Notes under the pieces: model-generated | What the model saw: only the letters and a program-made list of their open reading frames with translations | Database searches by the model: none | Told to the model about the DNA's origin: nothing | In this document: positions 43,439 through 52,904 of the stretch, piece by piece | How the letters are laid out: each line of letters opens with the position of its first letter | Numbering within the stretch: the first letter of the stretch is position 1 | Origin: Terrisporobacter petrolearius | GTDB lineage: Bacteria; Bacillota; Clostridia; Peptostreptococcales; Peptostreptococcaceae | Assembly (NCBI RefSeq): GCF_032598785.1 | Contig: NZ_CP102984.1 | Length of the DNA stretch: 64,000 bases | Direction: 5' to 3' (one strand) | Translations under genes and position numbers: made by a program

Positions 43439-43955
43439 TATAAGATAGAAAAATAATCATCTATATATGCATACATTCGATCTCCTAATGTTACATAGTA
43501 GTATGCTGGAGTAAGATAATCAGATTCAAATAATAGTTTGCATCAATGTTATTTGCTTCTAACTGTTTCAATAAATTTTGTTGTTGTCTTAAACTTATTA
43601 TATAACTATCGGCTATAAATTGAATTTCTTCCGAAAAATACAAATCAGCAAAAGAGTTTTCATAACTAATCCTGTGTTTTGCTAAATTATTTCTCACTGA
43701 ATTAAGCTCTGTCAAATATGCGTTTATATGTTGATTTGCACGCTTTAAACCTTCTGAATTTAAATCAGCTGTAATATTAATTGTACGCATATTTTCTCGA
43801 ATTCGTTTTAACTCAGCTAACTCAGATATTAATTTATCTTTACCTTGCAAATTTTCCACTTTGGGATAGCATTTCTCTTGTGCATGTACAAGTTCAGAAG
43901 AAAAAGGTACCATAAAAATACTAACTAAAATGATAATAATTAATTTTTTAATCAT
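43439..43955 (-). CDS. Small secreted helical protein, possibly frameshifted at its 3' end
   Basis: The intact frame is 43491-43955 (154 residues); its start follows AAAAGGAG. Residues 1-25 form a signal peptide ending VHAQE. The remainder is predicted alpha-helical (ELAELKRIRENMRTI, INAYLTELNSVRNNLAKH). The frame ends abruptly as LIILLQHTTM, while another frame continues as ESDYLTPAYYYVTLGDRMYA and ends YIDDYFSIL at 43439-43441, a plausible natural C-terminus. This suggests a one-base lesion near 43525. The family is not recognised. Confidence 0.5.
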
Positions 43956-44532
43956 ATATATATGTCTGCTCCTTTTTTAATGACTATTTATTCTAATGTT
44001 GCCCTATATTTATATATATCATACTTAATTTAAATACTCATTTTTTCAAACTATTATTGTGTTTTTAAGCTATTATAAATATAATGAACTCTATAGAAAA
44101 AATGTAAAATAATTGTAAGAGTGTTTCATTGAGGTAACTAATAAATTCAAAGATAAAGCAAAGGAAATTATTGATGAAAGACTTGAAAGAGTAGAACAAG
44201 TAGAATATATAGAAATTCTAAAAAAGCCTTCTATATATTTTTAAGACTATAGTCGTTGTTCAAGCCAGTTGATTTATGTATTATTATAACTTTTTAATAA
44301 TAATCCAACATGATATATATTTGTAGGGACATGATAAACTGCAATAGATAGAGTCATCATTTACATTAATATACTCTTTGTAGAATAAAGTTCTACGGAG
44401 CGTAGATTGATTAGTATGTTGAAATGATATAAATTAATAAATAAAGTAATAATATATATGCGTTAATAAATTAAAAAATAGATTTTAGGTAAGAAAAGGT
44501 GTAGAGAATACTAATAAAAGAGGTGATGAATT
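43956..44532. other. 577-base stretch without an intact gene
   Basis: A start-less frame near 44139-44244 (EVTNKFKDKAKEIIDERLER, then VEQVEYIEILKKPSIYF) is a possible gene remnant of unknown family. The rest, including TCTACGGAGCGTAGA (44390-44405, a small dyad), is AT-rich with nothing assigned. Confidence 0.35.
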
Positions 44533-44883
44533 ATGGATAAATTAAAGAAAAAAGAATTGTTACAACAATATAAAGAAATGAAGCCAGAGATGGGTGTATA
44601 TATGTTTAAGTCTATAAAAACAAATACTGTTTATTTAGGTTATGATAAAAATATAAAGGCAACTATAAATGGAGATAAATTTAAATTAAAGCTTAACAGT
44701 CATAAATGTAAAAAACTGCAACAAGACTGGAATGAAAATAAAGAAGAGAATTTTGAGATAAAAACAATAGAGATACTTCCATATGATAAGGACGAAAGTA
44801 AAGTAGACTATAGTGAAGAATTAAAAATACTAAGAGAAATGTGTAAAGATAGATTTACAGAAGAAAATGTGGAGGAAATATAG
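44533..44883 (+). CDS. GIY-YIG-like nuclease family protein
   Basis: A 116-residue protein of the short firmicute GIY-YIG group. GVYMFKSIKTNTVYLGYDKNIKA (about 21-43, read as G-V-Y...Y-L-G-Y) corresponds to the GIY...YIG motif, but the second Tyr-Ile-Gly is YLG and the usual Arg on the following helix is replaced by Lys residues (KLKLNSHKCKK), so catalysis is doubtful. A basic N-terminus and an acidic C-terminus are seen. AGAGGTG precedes the ATG. Function in DNA or RNA processing is unknown. Confidence 0.6.
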   Translation: MDKLKKKELLQQYKEMKPEMGVYMFKSIKTNTVYLGYDKNIKATINGDKFKLKLNSHKCKKLQQDWNENKEENFEIKTIEILPYDKDESKVDYSEELKILREMCKDRFTEENVEEI

Positions 44884-45189
44884 AAATAGAATATTAAGTT
44901 ATTGCAAAACTAAATTTGAATAAAGTGCTGACAATAAATTTATGTGGACCATACAAAGTTGGAGGAGATTTAGATATTCCTGCACGATATGCTAATTCGC
45001 ACTAGATGCTGTAATCAAGAGGACTTTACAACTAAAATAGTGGGGTGGCCATTTTTTTGTTTAAACAAGTAATTTGTTAATATATAAATCTCATATACTA
45101 TTATAAAAAAACAGTAATAGTTACATAATGTAAAATGAGATTATTTGTTTTATACAATAATTTAGATAATAAATAAAAGGGTGATATAG
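44884..45189. other. Intergenic stretch with a possible gene remnant
   Basis: 306 bases. A short frame about 44930-45005 (LCGPYKVGGDLDIPARYANSH) is coding-like without a start and is not recognised. GGGTGGCCATTTTTTTG near 45040 may be the end of a terminator. Confidence 0.3.
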
Positions 45190-46449
45190 GTGTCGCATAT
45201 AAGTTCAAAAAATGGATATAAAAGTTTAGAAGAAAGGTTAAACAGATTTCCCCAAGGAGCCCCTCCATCAAAAACTTTGTACAAAATACTAGCTATGTTA
45301 TTTACAGAAAAAGAAGCGGAATTAGTTGCTCAATTACCAATTAAAGCCTTTAGAGTAAAAACGGCTGCTAGTATATGGAGCGTAAGTGAAAATGAAGCAT
45401 TAAAAGTTCTAGATACACTTGCTAGTAAAGCAATTTTACTAGATATAGAAGATGATAAGGGAAAACAATATATACTTCCTCCACCAATGGCTGGATTTAT
45501 AGAGTTCGCTTTGATGAGAACTAGAAATGATATTGATCAGAAACTTTTATCAGAACTCTATTATCAATATCTAAATGTTGAAGAGGATTTTATAAAGGAT
45601 TTATTTTATTTATCAGAAACAAAATTAGGAAGAGTTTTTGTTCAAGAAGAAGTATTAAGTAGTGATAACGAAGTCACTATATTAGATTATGAAAGAGCCA
45701 CACACATAATAGAAGAAGCTGAGCATATAGGGGTAGGAATGTGTTATTGCAGGCATAAAATGAAACATGTGGGCAAAGGTTGTGATGCTCCTATGGACAT
45801 ATGTATGACTTTTAATGGAACAGCAAATTCTTTAATAAAATACAACTATGCAAGAAGAATAGATGCTTCTGAGTGTAAAGAATTATTACATCAAGCATAT
45901 GAACATAATTTAGTTCAATGTGGTGAAAATGTAAGAAAGGGAGTAAGTTTTATATGTAACTGCTGTGGATGTTGTTGTGAAGCATTATTAGCAGCTAGAA
46001 AATTTGGGAATATGCACCCAGTATCAACAACTAGCTTCATACCAAATATTAATTACGATTCTTGTATAGGGTGTGGAAAATGTGTAAAAGCATGTCCTAT
46101 AGGAGCAATAAGTAAGATAAAGGAAAATGATAAAGACACAATCAAAATTGATGAGGAAGTTTGTTTAGGATGCGGAGTTTGTGCTAGAAATTGCCCCAAA
46201 AGCAGCATAATACTTTTGAAAAGAAAAGAAAAAATAATAACTCCTGCAAACTCAGTCCATAGGGTAGTTCTAATGGCCATAGAAAAAGGACAATTACAAG
46301 AACTTATATTTGATAATAAGGCATTAAATAGCCATAGGGTAATGGCAGCTATACTATCTGCAATACTAAAATTACCTCCAGCTAAGAGAGCTTTAGCAAA
46401 TGAACAAGTTAAATCAATATACTTAGACCGATTATTAAATATTAAGTAG
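45190..46449 (+). CDS. Double [4Fe-4S] protein related to the N-terminus of the 894-residue oxidoreductase
   Basis: A 419-residue protein starting with GTG after AAAGGGTGA. Its layout matches residues 1-310 of the protein at 22457: a helical, winged-helix-like start, GVGMCYCRHKMKHVGKGCDAP (about 182-202), ICNCCGCCCEALL (about 256-268) and then two ferredoxin motifs, CIGCGKCVKACPIGA (about 290) and CLGCGVCARNCP (about 326). It lacks the FAD/NAD(P) half. It may be an electron-transfer subunit that receives electrons from a partner, perhaps the 2-enoate reductase 3 kb downstream. Function is otherwise unknown. Confidence 0.78.
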   Translation: MSHISSKNGYKSLEERLNRFPQGAPPSKTLYKILAMLFTEKEAELVAQLPIKAFRVKTAASIWSVSENEALKVLDTLASKAILLDIEDDKGKQYILPPPMAGFIEFALMRTRNDIDQKLLSELYYQYLNVEEDFIKDLFYLSETKLGRVFVQEEVLSSDNEVTILDYERATHIIEEAEHIGVGMCYCRHKMKHVGKGCDAPMDICMTFNGTANSLIKYNYARRIDASECKELLHQAYEHNLVQCGENVRKGVSFICNCCGCCCEALLAARKFGNMHPVSTTSFIPNINYDSCIGCGKCVKACPIGAISKIKENDKDTIKIDEEVCLGCGVCARNCPKSSIILLKRKEKIITPANSVHRVVLMAIEKGQLQELIFDNKALNSHRVMAAILSAILKLPPAKRALANEQVKSIYLDRLLNIK

Positions 46450-46560
46450 TAGATTATTTGTTATGTTTAAATATGAAATTCAGTTTATTGACAATATGGA
46501 ATTTATAGAATATAGTTGATATTAGCAAAATGTTAGAGAGTTTCGATAGGATATATATTT

Positions 46561-46600
46561 ACCATGAAAATACATTGATAAGTTTATCAATGTATTTTTT
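46561..46600 (+). terminator. Box-plus-hairpin terminator, copy 3
   Basis: ACCATGAAAA (a shortened box), then ATACATTGATAA...TTATCAATGTAT and TTTTTT. Confidence 0.85.
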
Positions 46601-46688
46601 ATGTAAGTAGAAATGAGAGAATGAATTAAATATAATAAATTTATAAACTGTATTATGCTTGTGTATATTATAAAAGAGGTGAAATGCC

Positions 46689-47651
46689 ATGGCTAAAATT
46701 GATAATATGATGTTAATTTTGTGGATGTTAAGTTCAGATAAAAAGGTGACTGCAAAAGAAATATCTGAAAAACTAGAAATTAATATAAGAACTGTTTATC
46801 GTTATATGGATACACTTTGTGCCAGTGGTGTTCCTATTATTTCTGATTCAGGTCACAATGGAGGGTACACATTATTGAATAATTTTGTTGAAGCACCTCT
46901 CTTTTTTCACATTGAAGAGCAAACAGCATTACTTCATGCTGCTATGCTTGCAAAAGAAGCTGGCTATTTTTTTAATGAGGAATTAGATAAAGCAACGTCA
47001 AAGATAAAAATGTATTCAAATCAAGAGCAAGAAAAAGTTCTAAATCAACATTTAGCAGGATTTGAAGTAATAAAACCAATTGGAAAATCTTCTGTAGAGT
47101 CATTGCTAAAAAAACTTGAACATAATATAGTAAATAAATTATCAGTAGAAATTAAGTATTGCACTGGTAGTGAAGGAAAAGTAAAAGAAAGACTTATTGA
47201 TCCATATGGGATTGTTTACTGGAATAATAATTGGTATTTAGTAGCATTTTGTCATTTGAGAAATGAAATTCGTAATTTTAGAGTAGATAGAATTATTAGT
47301 ACTATAGATACACAAATTGCTTTCAATCCTCCAGAACCATTTTCTTCTAGTAAATTTTTTATGAAAACATTACTGGAGTATAAAGAAGACAAGAAAGGTC
47401 TTAGACCTTTAATTATAGGAGGAAAAAGAAATGCTCTGGATAATTTATGTCAGAACTGGTTTTTAGCACATCGTATTAAAGAAAGAAACTCAAATGAAGT
47501 AATATTTTTACTTCAAGAAGAAGTAATTTATAAATATGTACCTAATTTGATTATACCTTATGGAAAGTCTATTGAGATAATTGAACCACTAAAATTGAAG
47601 GAAAAAATGATTGAAGCTTTAAAGGAGTTAATAGAATATTATCAAGTTTAA
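46689..47651 (+). CDS. YafY-type HTH/WYL-domain transcriptional regulator
   Basis: A 320-residue protein. An N-terminal HTH_11 winged helix (ILWMLSSDKKVTAKEISEKL, RTVYRYMDTLCASGVPI) is followed by the WYL domain (VEIKYCTGSEGKVKERLIDP, YGIVYWNNNWYLVAFCHLR, FRVDRI; about 165-230) and a C-terminal WCX segment. Such regulators control stress, metabolism or defence genes and sense ligands via WYL. It sits upstream of a DJ-1/PfpI gene but a terminator separates them. The ATG is supported by AGAGGTGA. Confidence 0.88.
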   Translation: MAKIDNMMLILWMLSSDKKVTAKEISEKLEINIRTVYRYMDTLCASGVPIISDSGHNGGYTLLNNFVEAPLFFHIEEQTALLHAAMLAKEAGYFFNEELDKATSKIKMYSNQEQEKVLNQHLAGFEVIKPIGKSSVESLLKKLEHNIVNKLSVEIKYCTGSEGKVKERLIDPYGIVYWNNNWYLVAFCHLRNEIRNFRVDRIISTIDTQIAFNPPEPFSSSKFFMKTLLEYKEDKKGLRPLIIGGKRNALDNLCQNWFLAHRIKERNSNEVIFLLQEEVIYKYVPNLIIPYGKSIEIIEPLKLKEKMIEALKELIEYYQV

Positions 47652-47692
47652 TAACTTCACTGACGCAATATGTCAGTGAAGTTATTTTATAA
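47650..47692 (+). terminator. Terminator of the WYL regulator
   Basis: AATAACTTCACTGAC and GTCAGTGAAGTTATT, then TTAT; a 15-bp stem overlapping the stop codon. Confidence 0.9.
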
Positions 47693-47728
47693 TAAGTTAT
47701 ACTAATTAACTTAAAAGGAGTGGAAATT

Positions 47729-48364
47729 ATGAAAATTAGAAAAGCATATCTTTATGTATTTAATACTATGTCAGATTGGGAAGTGGGATATTTGACTGCA
47801 GGACTAAACACAGGAAGATATTTTAAAAAGGGGTTAGATCCAATAAATGTAATTACAGTAGGAATTGATAAAGACCCTATAACAACAATGGGGGGATTGA
47901 GAGTAATAGCAGAAATTTCTATGGATGAGTGTAGTCTTCATAGTGAAGATGTTTTAATTTTACCAGGAGGAGAAACTTGGACATGGGAAGTTCACGAACC
48001 CATACTAGAAAAAGCAAAAGAAGCTTTGGAAAAAGGTACTTTAGTTGCAGCAATTTGTGGTGCTACTCTAGGACTAGCAAAGAAGGGATTATTAGATTCA
48101 TCATATCATACAAGTAATGATTTGGAATATCTTAAAATGACAGTACCTAATTATTATGGAGAAACGTATTATAAGAGAGAAGTTGCAGTAAATGATAAAA
48201 ATTTAGTTACAGCTTCAGGTATAGCCCCCTTAGAATTTACAGTTGAGGTATTAAGATTGTTAAATGTTTTTAAACCAGAAGTATTAAATTTATGGTTAAA
48301 TCTTTATAAGACTCATGAATCAAAATATTTTTTTGAGTTAATGAAAGAAATAAAAAACGGCTAA
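47729..48364 (+). CDS. DJ-1/PfpI-family protein
   Basis: About 211 residues. The class I glutamine amidotransferase-like fold is seen in DVLILPGGETWTWEVHEP (about 77-94) and the nucleophile elbow LVAAICGATLGLAKKG with Cys at about 108. The start at 47729 is 10 bases from AAAAGGAG; a GTG at 47720 overlaps the site. Family members act as glyoxalase/deglycase, protease or chaperone, often under stress. Located between WYL and MerR regulators, it may respond to the same reactive electrophile as the enoate reductase. Confidence 0.88.
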   Translation: MKIRKAYLYVFNTMSDWEVGYLTAGLNTGRYFKKGLDPINVITVGIDKDPITTMGGLRVIAEISMDECSLHSEDVLILPGGETWTWEVHEPILEKAKEALEKGTLVAAICGATLGLAKKGLLDSSYHTSNDLEYLKMTVPNYYGETYYKREVAVNDKNLVTASGIAPLEFTVEVLRLLNVFKPEVLNLWLNLYKTHESKYFFELMKEIKNG

Positions 48365-48452
48365 AAATAAATGAAATTCCTTTCTATACCATATATTGGG
48401 TGTGATAAAATAAATATATGACTTGATTAATAGTCCAATGGATAAAAATACA

Positions 48453-48465
48453 TAAAGTAACTTTA
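48453..48465. promoter_or_regulatory. TAAAGTAACTTTA palindrome, candidate MerR operator
   Basis: Perfect 13-base dyad in the leader of the MerR gene. TAAAGTTACTTCA at 49321-49333, inside the reductase promoter, differs by only two bases. Confidence 0.5.
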
Positions 48466-48486
48466 GGTAGAAAGGAAATTTTTAAA

Positions 48487-49284
48487 ATGAAATATAGTAT
48501 AACCGATTTAGCTGAATTATTAGGAGTTACAACAAGTGCTATTAGATATTTTGAAAGAGAAAATTTAATTAAAGTTAATAAAGAAATAAACGGCAATCGT
48601 TATTATAATGTGGTTGATGTGTTTCGTCTTTTATCTTATACCAAGTATAAAAACATGGAAATTCCCATGAAGATGATAGTTAAACAGTTTAGTGGAGAAG
48701 AAAACAATCGTCTTATTATTAAAGAAAGAATGGAAGAATTCAAAAATCAAGCATATGAAAAAGCTAGATATTATCAAGAGTTGGCAGAATCAATGGAAGA
48801 AAATATGAATAGTATTTATCTTATTGATGAATTATTAGATAAATATGAATTTGATAAATTACCTAAAATATTGTTTTTTTATGATGAAGAATGCGGTTGG
48901 ATTTCAAAAAATAGAGAATCACAAAAAGTAGTTCACCAATGGGTAAAAGCAATGCCAACAGTACAATTAGCTGTTATAAAACATATGGAAAATAATTGTA
49001 GCAACTTTGGATATATTGTTTTAGATGACAAAGCAAATGAATTAAATTTGCCAATGGATTTAAATATTAAAATACTAGAAAGTACTTCCTGTTTGCATAC
49101 AATACAAAGGGTAGATGATGAACTAACCTTAAATCCAAATGTGGTATTTGAGAAAGGACTGAGCTATGCAAAGTCTAGAGGGTTGGAAATAGCAGGAGAT
49201 ATTATAGGGAAAATTTTGATTGTGGAAGTAGAGAAACCTGCTAAATTACATACATACATTGAGCTATGGATACCCATAAAATAA
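48487..49284 (+). CDS. MerR-family regulator controlling the enoate reductase
   Basis: A 265-residue protein. N-terminal winged helix-turn-helix YSITDLAELLGVTTSAIRYFERENLIKV, with a coiled coil at about 75-110 and a C-terminal ligand domain with several Cys (DEECGWISKN, NNCSNFGYIV, TSCLHTIQ). The downstream gene has a 19-bp-spaced promoter with a dyad matching one in this gene's own leader, which supports direct activation of the reductase and autoregulation. The Cys residues may sense electrophiles. AGAAAGGAAA precedes the ATG. Confidence 0.85.
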   Translation: MKYSITDLAELLGVTTSAIRYFERENLIKVNKEINGNRYYNVVDVFRLLSYTKYKNMEIPMKMIVKQFSGEENNRLIIKERMEEFKNQAYEKARYYQELAESMEENMNSIYLIDELLDKYEFDKLPKILFFYDEECGWISKNRESQKVVHQWVKAMPTVQLAVIKHMENNCSNFGYIVLDDKANELNLPMDLNIKILESTSCLHTIQRVDDELTLNPNVVFEKGLSYAKSRGLEIAGDIIGKILIVEVEKPAKLHTYIELWIPIK

Positions 49285-49313
49285 TATACATTAATAAAAA
49301 ATTAACAATACAC

Positions 49314-49344
49314 TTGCAGATAAAGTTACTTCATATCCTATACT
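49314..49344 (+). promoter_or_regulatory. MerR-type promoter of the enoate reductase
   Basis: TTGCAG (49314-49319), 19-base spacer containing TAAAGTTACTTCA, then TATACT (49339-49344). Spacing and dyad position match MerR-activated promoters. Confidence 0.7.
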
Positions 49345-49398
49345 GAATGTTAGATAGTGATTCACTACAAAACAAATTTAGTATTAGGGGAGGATAAT

Positions 49399-51399
49399 AT
49401 GATGCAAGAAAAGTATAAAGTTTTATTTGAGCCAATAAAAATTGGTAATTTGGAGATAAAAAATAGATTTGTACTAGCTCCAATGGGGCCAGGGGGATTA
49501 TGTAATCCTGATGGGAGTTTCAATGAAAGAGGAGAAGAGTTCTATGTAGAACGTGCCAAAGGTGGAACTGGACTAATCATGACTGGGGTAACTATGGTTG
49601 AGAATGATATTGAAAAATGTGCACTACCATCTATGCCTTGTCCAACTATTAATCCACTTAGTTTTATTACTAGAGGAAAAGCTATGACAGAACGTGTTCA
49701 TGCTTATGGCTCTAAAATATTTTTACAACTATCTGGAGGTTTTGGACGTGTTAGTATTCCGTCAATAGTAGGAGATGTGGCGGTAGCACCTTCACCAATA
49801 CCTCATAGATTTTTAAAAGGTGTAACGTGTCGTGAGTTAACAAATGCCGAAGTAAAAGAATATGTAAGAAAGTTTGGAGAATCAGCAGAAATCGCAAAAA
49901 AAGCAGGATTTGATGGTGTAGAAATTCATGCTGTTCATGAAGGGTATCTAATTGATCAGTTTGCAATTGCATTATTTAATAATAGAACTGATGAATATGG
50001 TGGAAGTTTAGAAAATCGTTTACGTTTTGCATGTGAAATTGTACAAGAGATTAAAAAGAGATGTGGAGAAGATTTTCCAGTATCTTTAAGATATAGTATT
50101 AAAAGTTTTATAAAAGACTGGTGTAAAGGTGGACTACCAAATGAAGAATTTCAAGAGATGGGACGTGATATTCCAGAAGGAATTGAAGCAGCTAAAATAC
50201 TAGTTGATGCAGGTTATGATGCCCTAAATGCAGATGTAGGATCATATGACTCATGGTACTGGAGTCATCCACCTATGTATCAAGAAAAGGGATTATACTT
50301 ACCTTACAATGAAATACTTAAAAACAATGTAAATGTTCCTATAATTAGTGCGGGAAGAATGGAAGATCCAGATTTAGCTAGTGAAGCTATTTTAGAGGGC
50401 AAAACTGATATGATAGGTCTTGCTAGACCACTACTTGCAGATGCAGAAATACCAAATAAAATATTAGCAGATGATTACAAAAGTGTTCGTCCTTGTCTTT
50501 CTTGCCAAGAAGGTTGTATGGGAAGATTACAGACTTATGCAAATATATCATGTGCAGTTAACCCAGCTTGTGGTAGAGAAAAAGAGCTAGAAGTTAAAAA
50601 GGCAGATGAAAAGAAAAAAGTACTAATCATAGGTGGTGGAGTTGCAGGATGTGAAGCTGCAAGGGTATCAGCACTAAGAGGTCACAATGTGGTACTTATA
50701 GAAAAGTCTGAAAGGTTAGGCGGAAATTTAATTCCAGCAGGAGCACCAGATTTCAAAGAAGATGACCTTGCTCTTGTGAAGTGGTATGAGTTAGAACTTG
50801 AAAAACTTGAGGTAAAAATAGATTTTAAAACATGTGCTACAGCAGAAACTGTTAAAAATTACGAAGCAGACACAGTAATTATAGCAACAGGATCTAGACC
50901 GAGAAAATTATCTATAGAAGGACCTAAAAAGGTATTTACAGCTGAGGAAGTACTACTTAAAAAAGAGGATGCTGGACAGTCAACTATAATTATAGGTGGT
51001 GGTTTAGTAGGATGTGAAACTGCCCTATGGTTAAAAGATCAAGGAAAAGATGTAACTATTGTTGAAATGATGGATGATATATTGAAAGTTGGAGGTCCTT
51101 TATGTCATGCAAATCATGATATGTTAAAAGACTTAGTTGATTTTAAGAAAATTAATGTAAAATGTGGTGCTAAAATTTTAAAATCGATAGAAGATGGTTT
51201 TGTTATTGAAGTGGATGGAAAAGAAGAAATAATAAAATCAGACTCAGCAATACTTGCTATAGGATATAATTCTGAAAAATCATTATATGATGAAATTAAG
51301 TTTTTACATCCAGGAGTAAGAATGATTGGGGATGCTAATAAAGTACAAAATATTATGTACGCTATCTGGGATGCATATGAAGTAGCAAGAAATATTTAA
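49399..51399 (+). CDS. 2-enoate reductase-family FMN/FAD/[4Fe-4S] oxidoreductase
   Basis: The start at 49399 is chosen because GGGGAGG is 6 bases upstream and the promoter at 49314-49344 leaves no room for a start at 49357. The 666-residue protein has an old-yellow-enzyme TIM barrel (NRFVLAPMGPGGLCN; EIHAVHEGYLIDQFAIALFNNRTDEYGG; about 1-350), a [4Fe-4S] site CLSCQEGCMGRL...C, then FAD (KKVLIIGGGVAGCEAARVSA, about 404) and NAD (TIIIGGGLVGCETALWL, about 529) domains. Relatives reduce 2-enoates, cinnamates, dienoyl-CoA or bile-pigment double bonds with NADH. The substrate is unknown; MerR control suggests inducible use. Confidence 0.9.
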   Translation: MMQEKYKVLFEPIKIGNLEIKNRFVLAPMGPGGLCNPDGSFNERGEEFYVERAKGGTGLIMTGVTMVENDIEKCALPSMPCPTINPLSFITRGKAMTERVHAYGSKIFLQLSGGFGRVSIPSIVGDVAVAPSPIPHRFLKGVTCRELTNAEVKEYVRKFGESAEIAKKAGFDGVEIHAVHEGYLIDQFAIALFNNRTDEYGGSLENRLRFACEIVQEIKKRCGEDFPVSLRYSIKSFIKDWCKGGLPNEEFQEMGRDIPEGIEAAKILVDAGYDALNADVGSYDSWYWSHPPMYQEKGLYLPYNEILKNNVNVPIISAGRMEDPDLASEAILEGKTDMIGLARPLLADAEIPNKILADDYKSVRPCLSCQEGCMGRLQTYANISCAVNPACGREKELEVKKADEKKKVLIIGGGVAGCEAARVSALRGHNVVLIEKSERLGGNLIPAGAPDFKEDDLALVKWYELELEKLEVKIDFKTCATAETVKNYEADTVIIATGSRPRKLSIEGPKKVFTAEEVLLKKEDAGQSTIIIGGGLVGCETALWLKDQGKDVTIVEMMDDILKVGGPLCHANHDMLKDLVDFKKINVKCGAKILKSIEDGFVIEVDGKEEIIKSDSAILAIGYNSEKSLYDEIKFLHPGVRMIGDANKVQNIMYAIWDAYEVARNI

Positions 51400-51445
51400 T
51401 AATATTATAAACAATTAAAGATCAAAGTAGTTACTAAAAAATATT

Positions 51446-52904
51446 AAAATGGACCCTTTGTCAAGGACACTAGAAAAAACGACTGGCTAAGCCGTCATTA
51501 AAAGTTGACTTCTATACTTATTAGGAGTCAGCTTTTTTAAATTCCATTGACATCTATAATTATTGTAATAATCCATATAATTATCTACCATAAATTGTAA
51601 TTCTTCTAATGTATTGCAACTTTTATAGTCTATTTCATCTTTCATATGACCAAAGAATGATTCTTGAGGAGCATTATCCCAACAATTGCCTTTTCTAGAC
51701 ATAGATTGTCCTAAATTGTATTTTTTAAGAAGTTTTTGAAAAATAGGACTTGTATAATGGGACCCTTGATCAGAATGAACAAAAGCATCTTTATGTAATT
51801 TTAATGATTTTAAGTTAATTAAATTATCTATAGTTTTAGTTACGATATCTATAGCTAAACTATTTGATAAATTATAGGCTAATATTTCATTAGTTGAAGA
51901 ATCCTTTATTGTTGATAAATATGCCATTTTACAATTGCCGTAAGGCATATATGTTATATCTGTTAATAAAACTTTCCCCGGAATTTTTTGTTTAAACTTT
52001 CTATTTAGCATGTTCGGAACAACTCGATGTTCCTGAGTAGCCTTCATCATACGTTTTTTTGTATTAGCTTTACGTATCGGACAAATAATATTATACTTCC
52101 TCATTATTCTTTGAATTTTCTTTCTGTTCATTTTTATTCCAAATTCATTTTCTAATGTCATCTTTATAGACCTAGAGCCTCTTTTATATCCACGGTGATT
52201 AAATGCTTTTAATATAATATCTCTTGATTTTATATCTCTATCTTCTTTTATATCCCTATAATCTTTTGTTTTAAGGAACCTATAATAACCAGAAGTGGAT
52301 AAATTAGCTATCTTACACAAATGCCTTACCATTCCAGTTAAATTAAAATTATAAATCAAACCTTTTATCAGTCCAAATATTTTAGATGCTTGTAATTTAC
52401 CTTTTTTCACCTGCCTTTCGCTCCATTCTAACTTTTTTATGAATTCAAGCTCCGCTTTTAGATATTCTATCTCAGCATCTTTTTTAGCTAAATTTTCTTC
52501 CATTGTTAACTCTCGACTAATAGGTCTTCCAGAATTTAATGATCTTTTATCTTCTAATCCTGTCACACCTCCACTTTTAAACATTTTTCTCCATCTATAG
52601 CTAGCCTGTTTAACACGAGCAGTACCAAGTATTTCTATATCAAAACCAGCACCTTCAAATATTTGCCTTATATTTTTTCCTCTCTCATACTCACCTATAA
52701 ATAATAGTTTAAACTCATCAGTATATGTAATTGCATTTTCACTTACGCTTTTAACATACTTATTTTCAGATAATTTATTAATCTCTTCTTTAGAAAATAG
52801 TTTTTTGTTCATAATTACTCAACTCCTTAATGAATATTTTACACAAAAATAAACCCTATACAAGTAAACACTTTTTCTAGTATCCACTTTATAGGGTCCA
52901 TTTT
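51446..52904 (-). mobile_element. IS3-family (IS150-like) insertion sequence, copy 2
   Basis: 1459 bp, inverted relative to copy 1, with the same AAAATGGACCC ends. A 5-bp target duplication ATATT is at 51441-51445 and 52905-52909. Confidence 0.92.
51487..52812 (-). CDS. IS3-family transposase, single-frame (copy 2)
   Basis: A 441-residue transposase identical to the copy at 26586 except for Leu instead of Val in ANLSTSGYYRF. It has the same fused orfA-orfB layout and DDE residues (LTDITYMPYG, VHSDQGSHYT, NAPQESFFGHMKDE). Both copies look active; near-identity shows one moved recently, or both came recently from another source. Confidence 0.93.
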   Translation of the reverse strand: MNKKLFSKEEINKLSENKYVKSVSENAITYTDEFKLLFIGEYERGKNIRQIFEGAGFDIEILGTARVKQASYRWRKMFKSGGVTGLEDKRSLNSGRPISRELTMEENLAKKDAEIEYLKAELEFIKKLEWSERQVKKGKLQASKIFGLIKGLIYNFNLTGMVRHLCKIANLSTSGYYRFLKTKDYRDIKEDRDIKSRDIILKAFNHRGYKRGSRSIKMTLENEFGIKMNRKKIQRIMRKYNIICPIRKANTKKRMMKATQEHRVVPNMLNRKFKQKIPGKVLLTDITYMPYGNCKMAYLSTIKDSSTNEILAYNLSNSLAIDIVTKTIDNLINLKSLKLHKDAFVHSDQGSHYTSPIFQKLLKKYNLGQSMSRKGNCWDNAPQESFFGHMKDEIDYKSCNTLEELQFMVDNYMDYYNNYRCQWNLKKLTPNKYRSQLLMTA

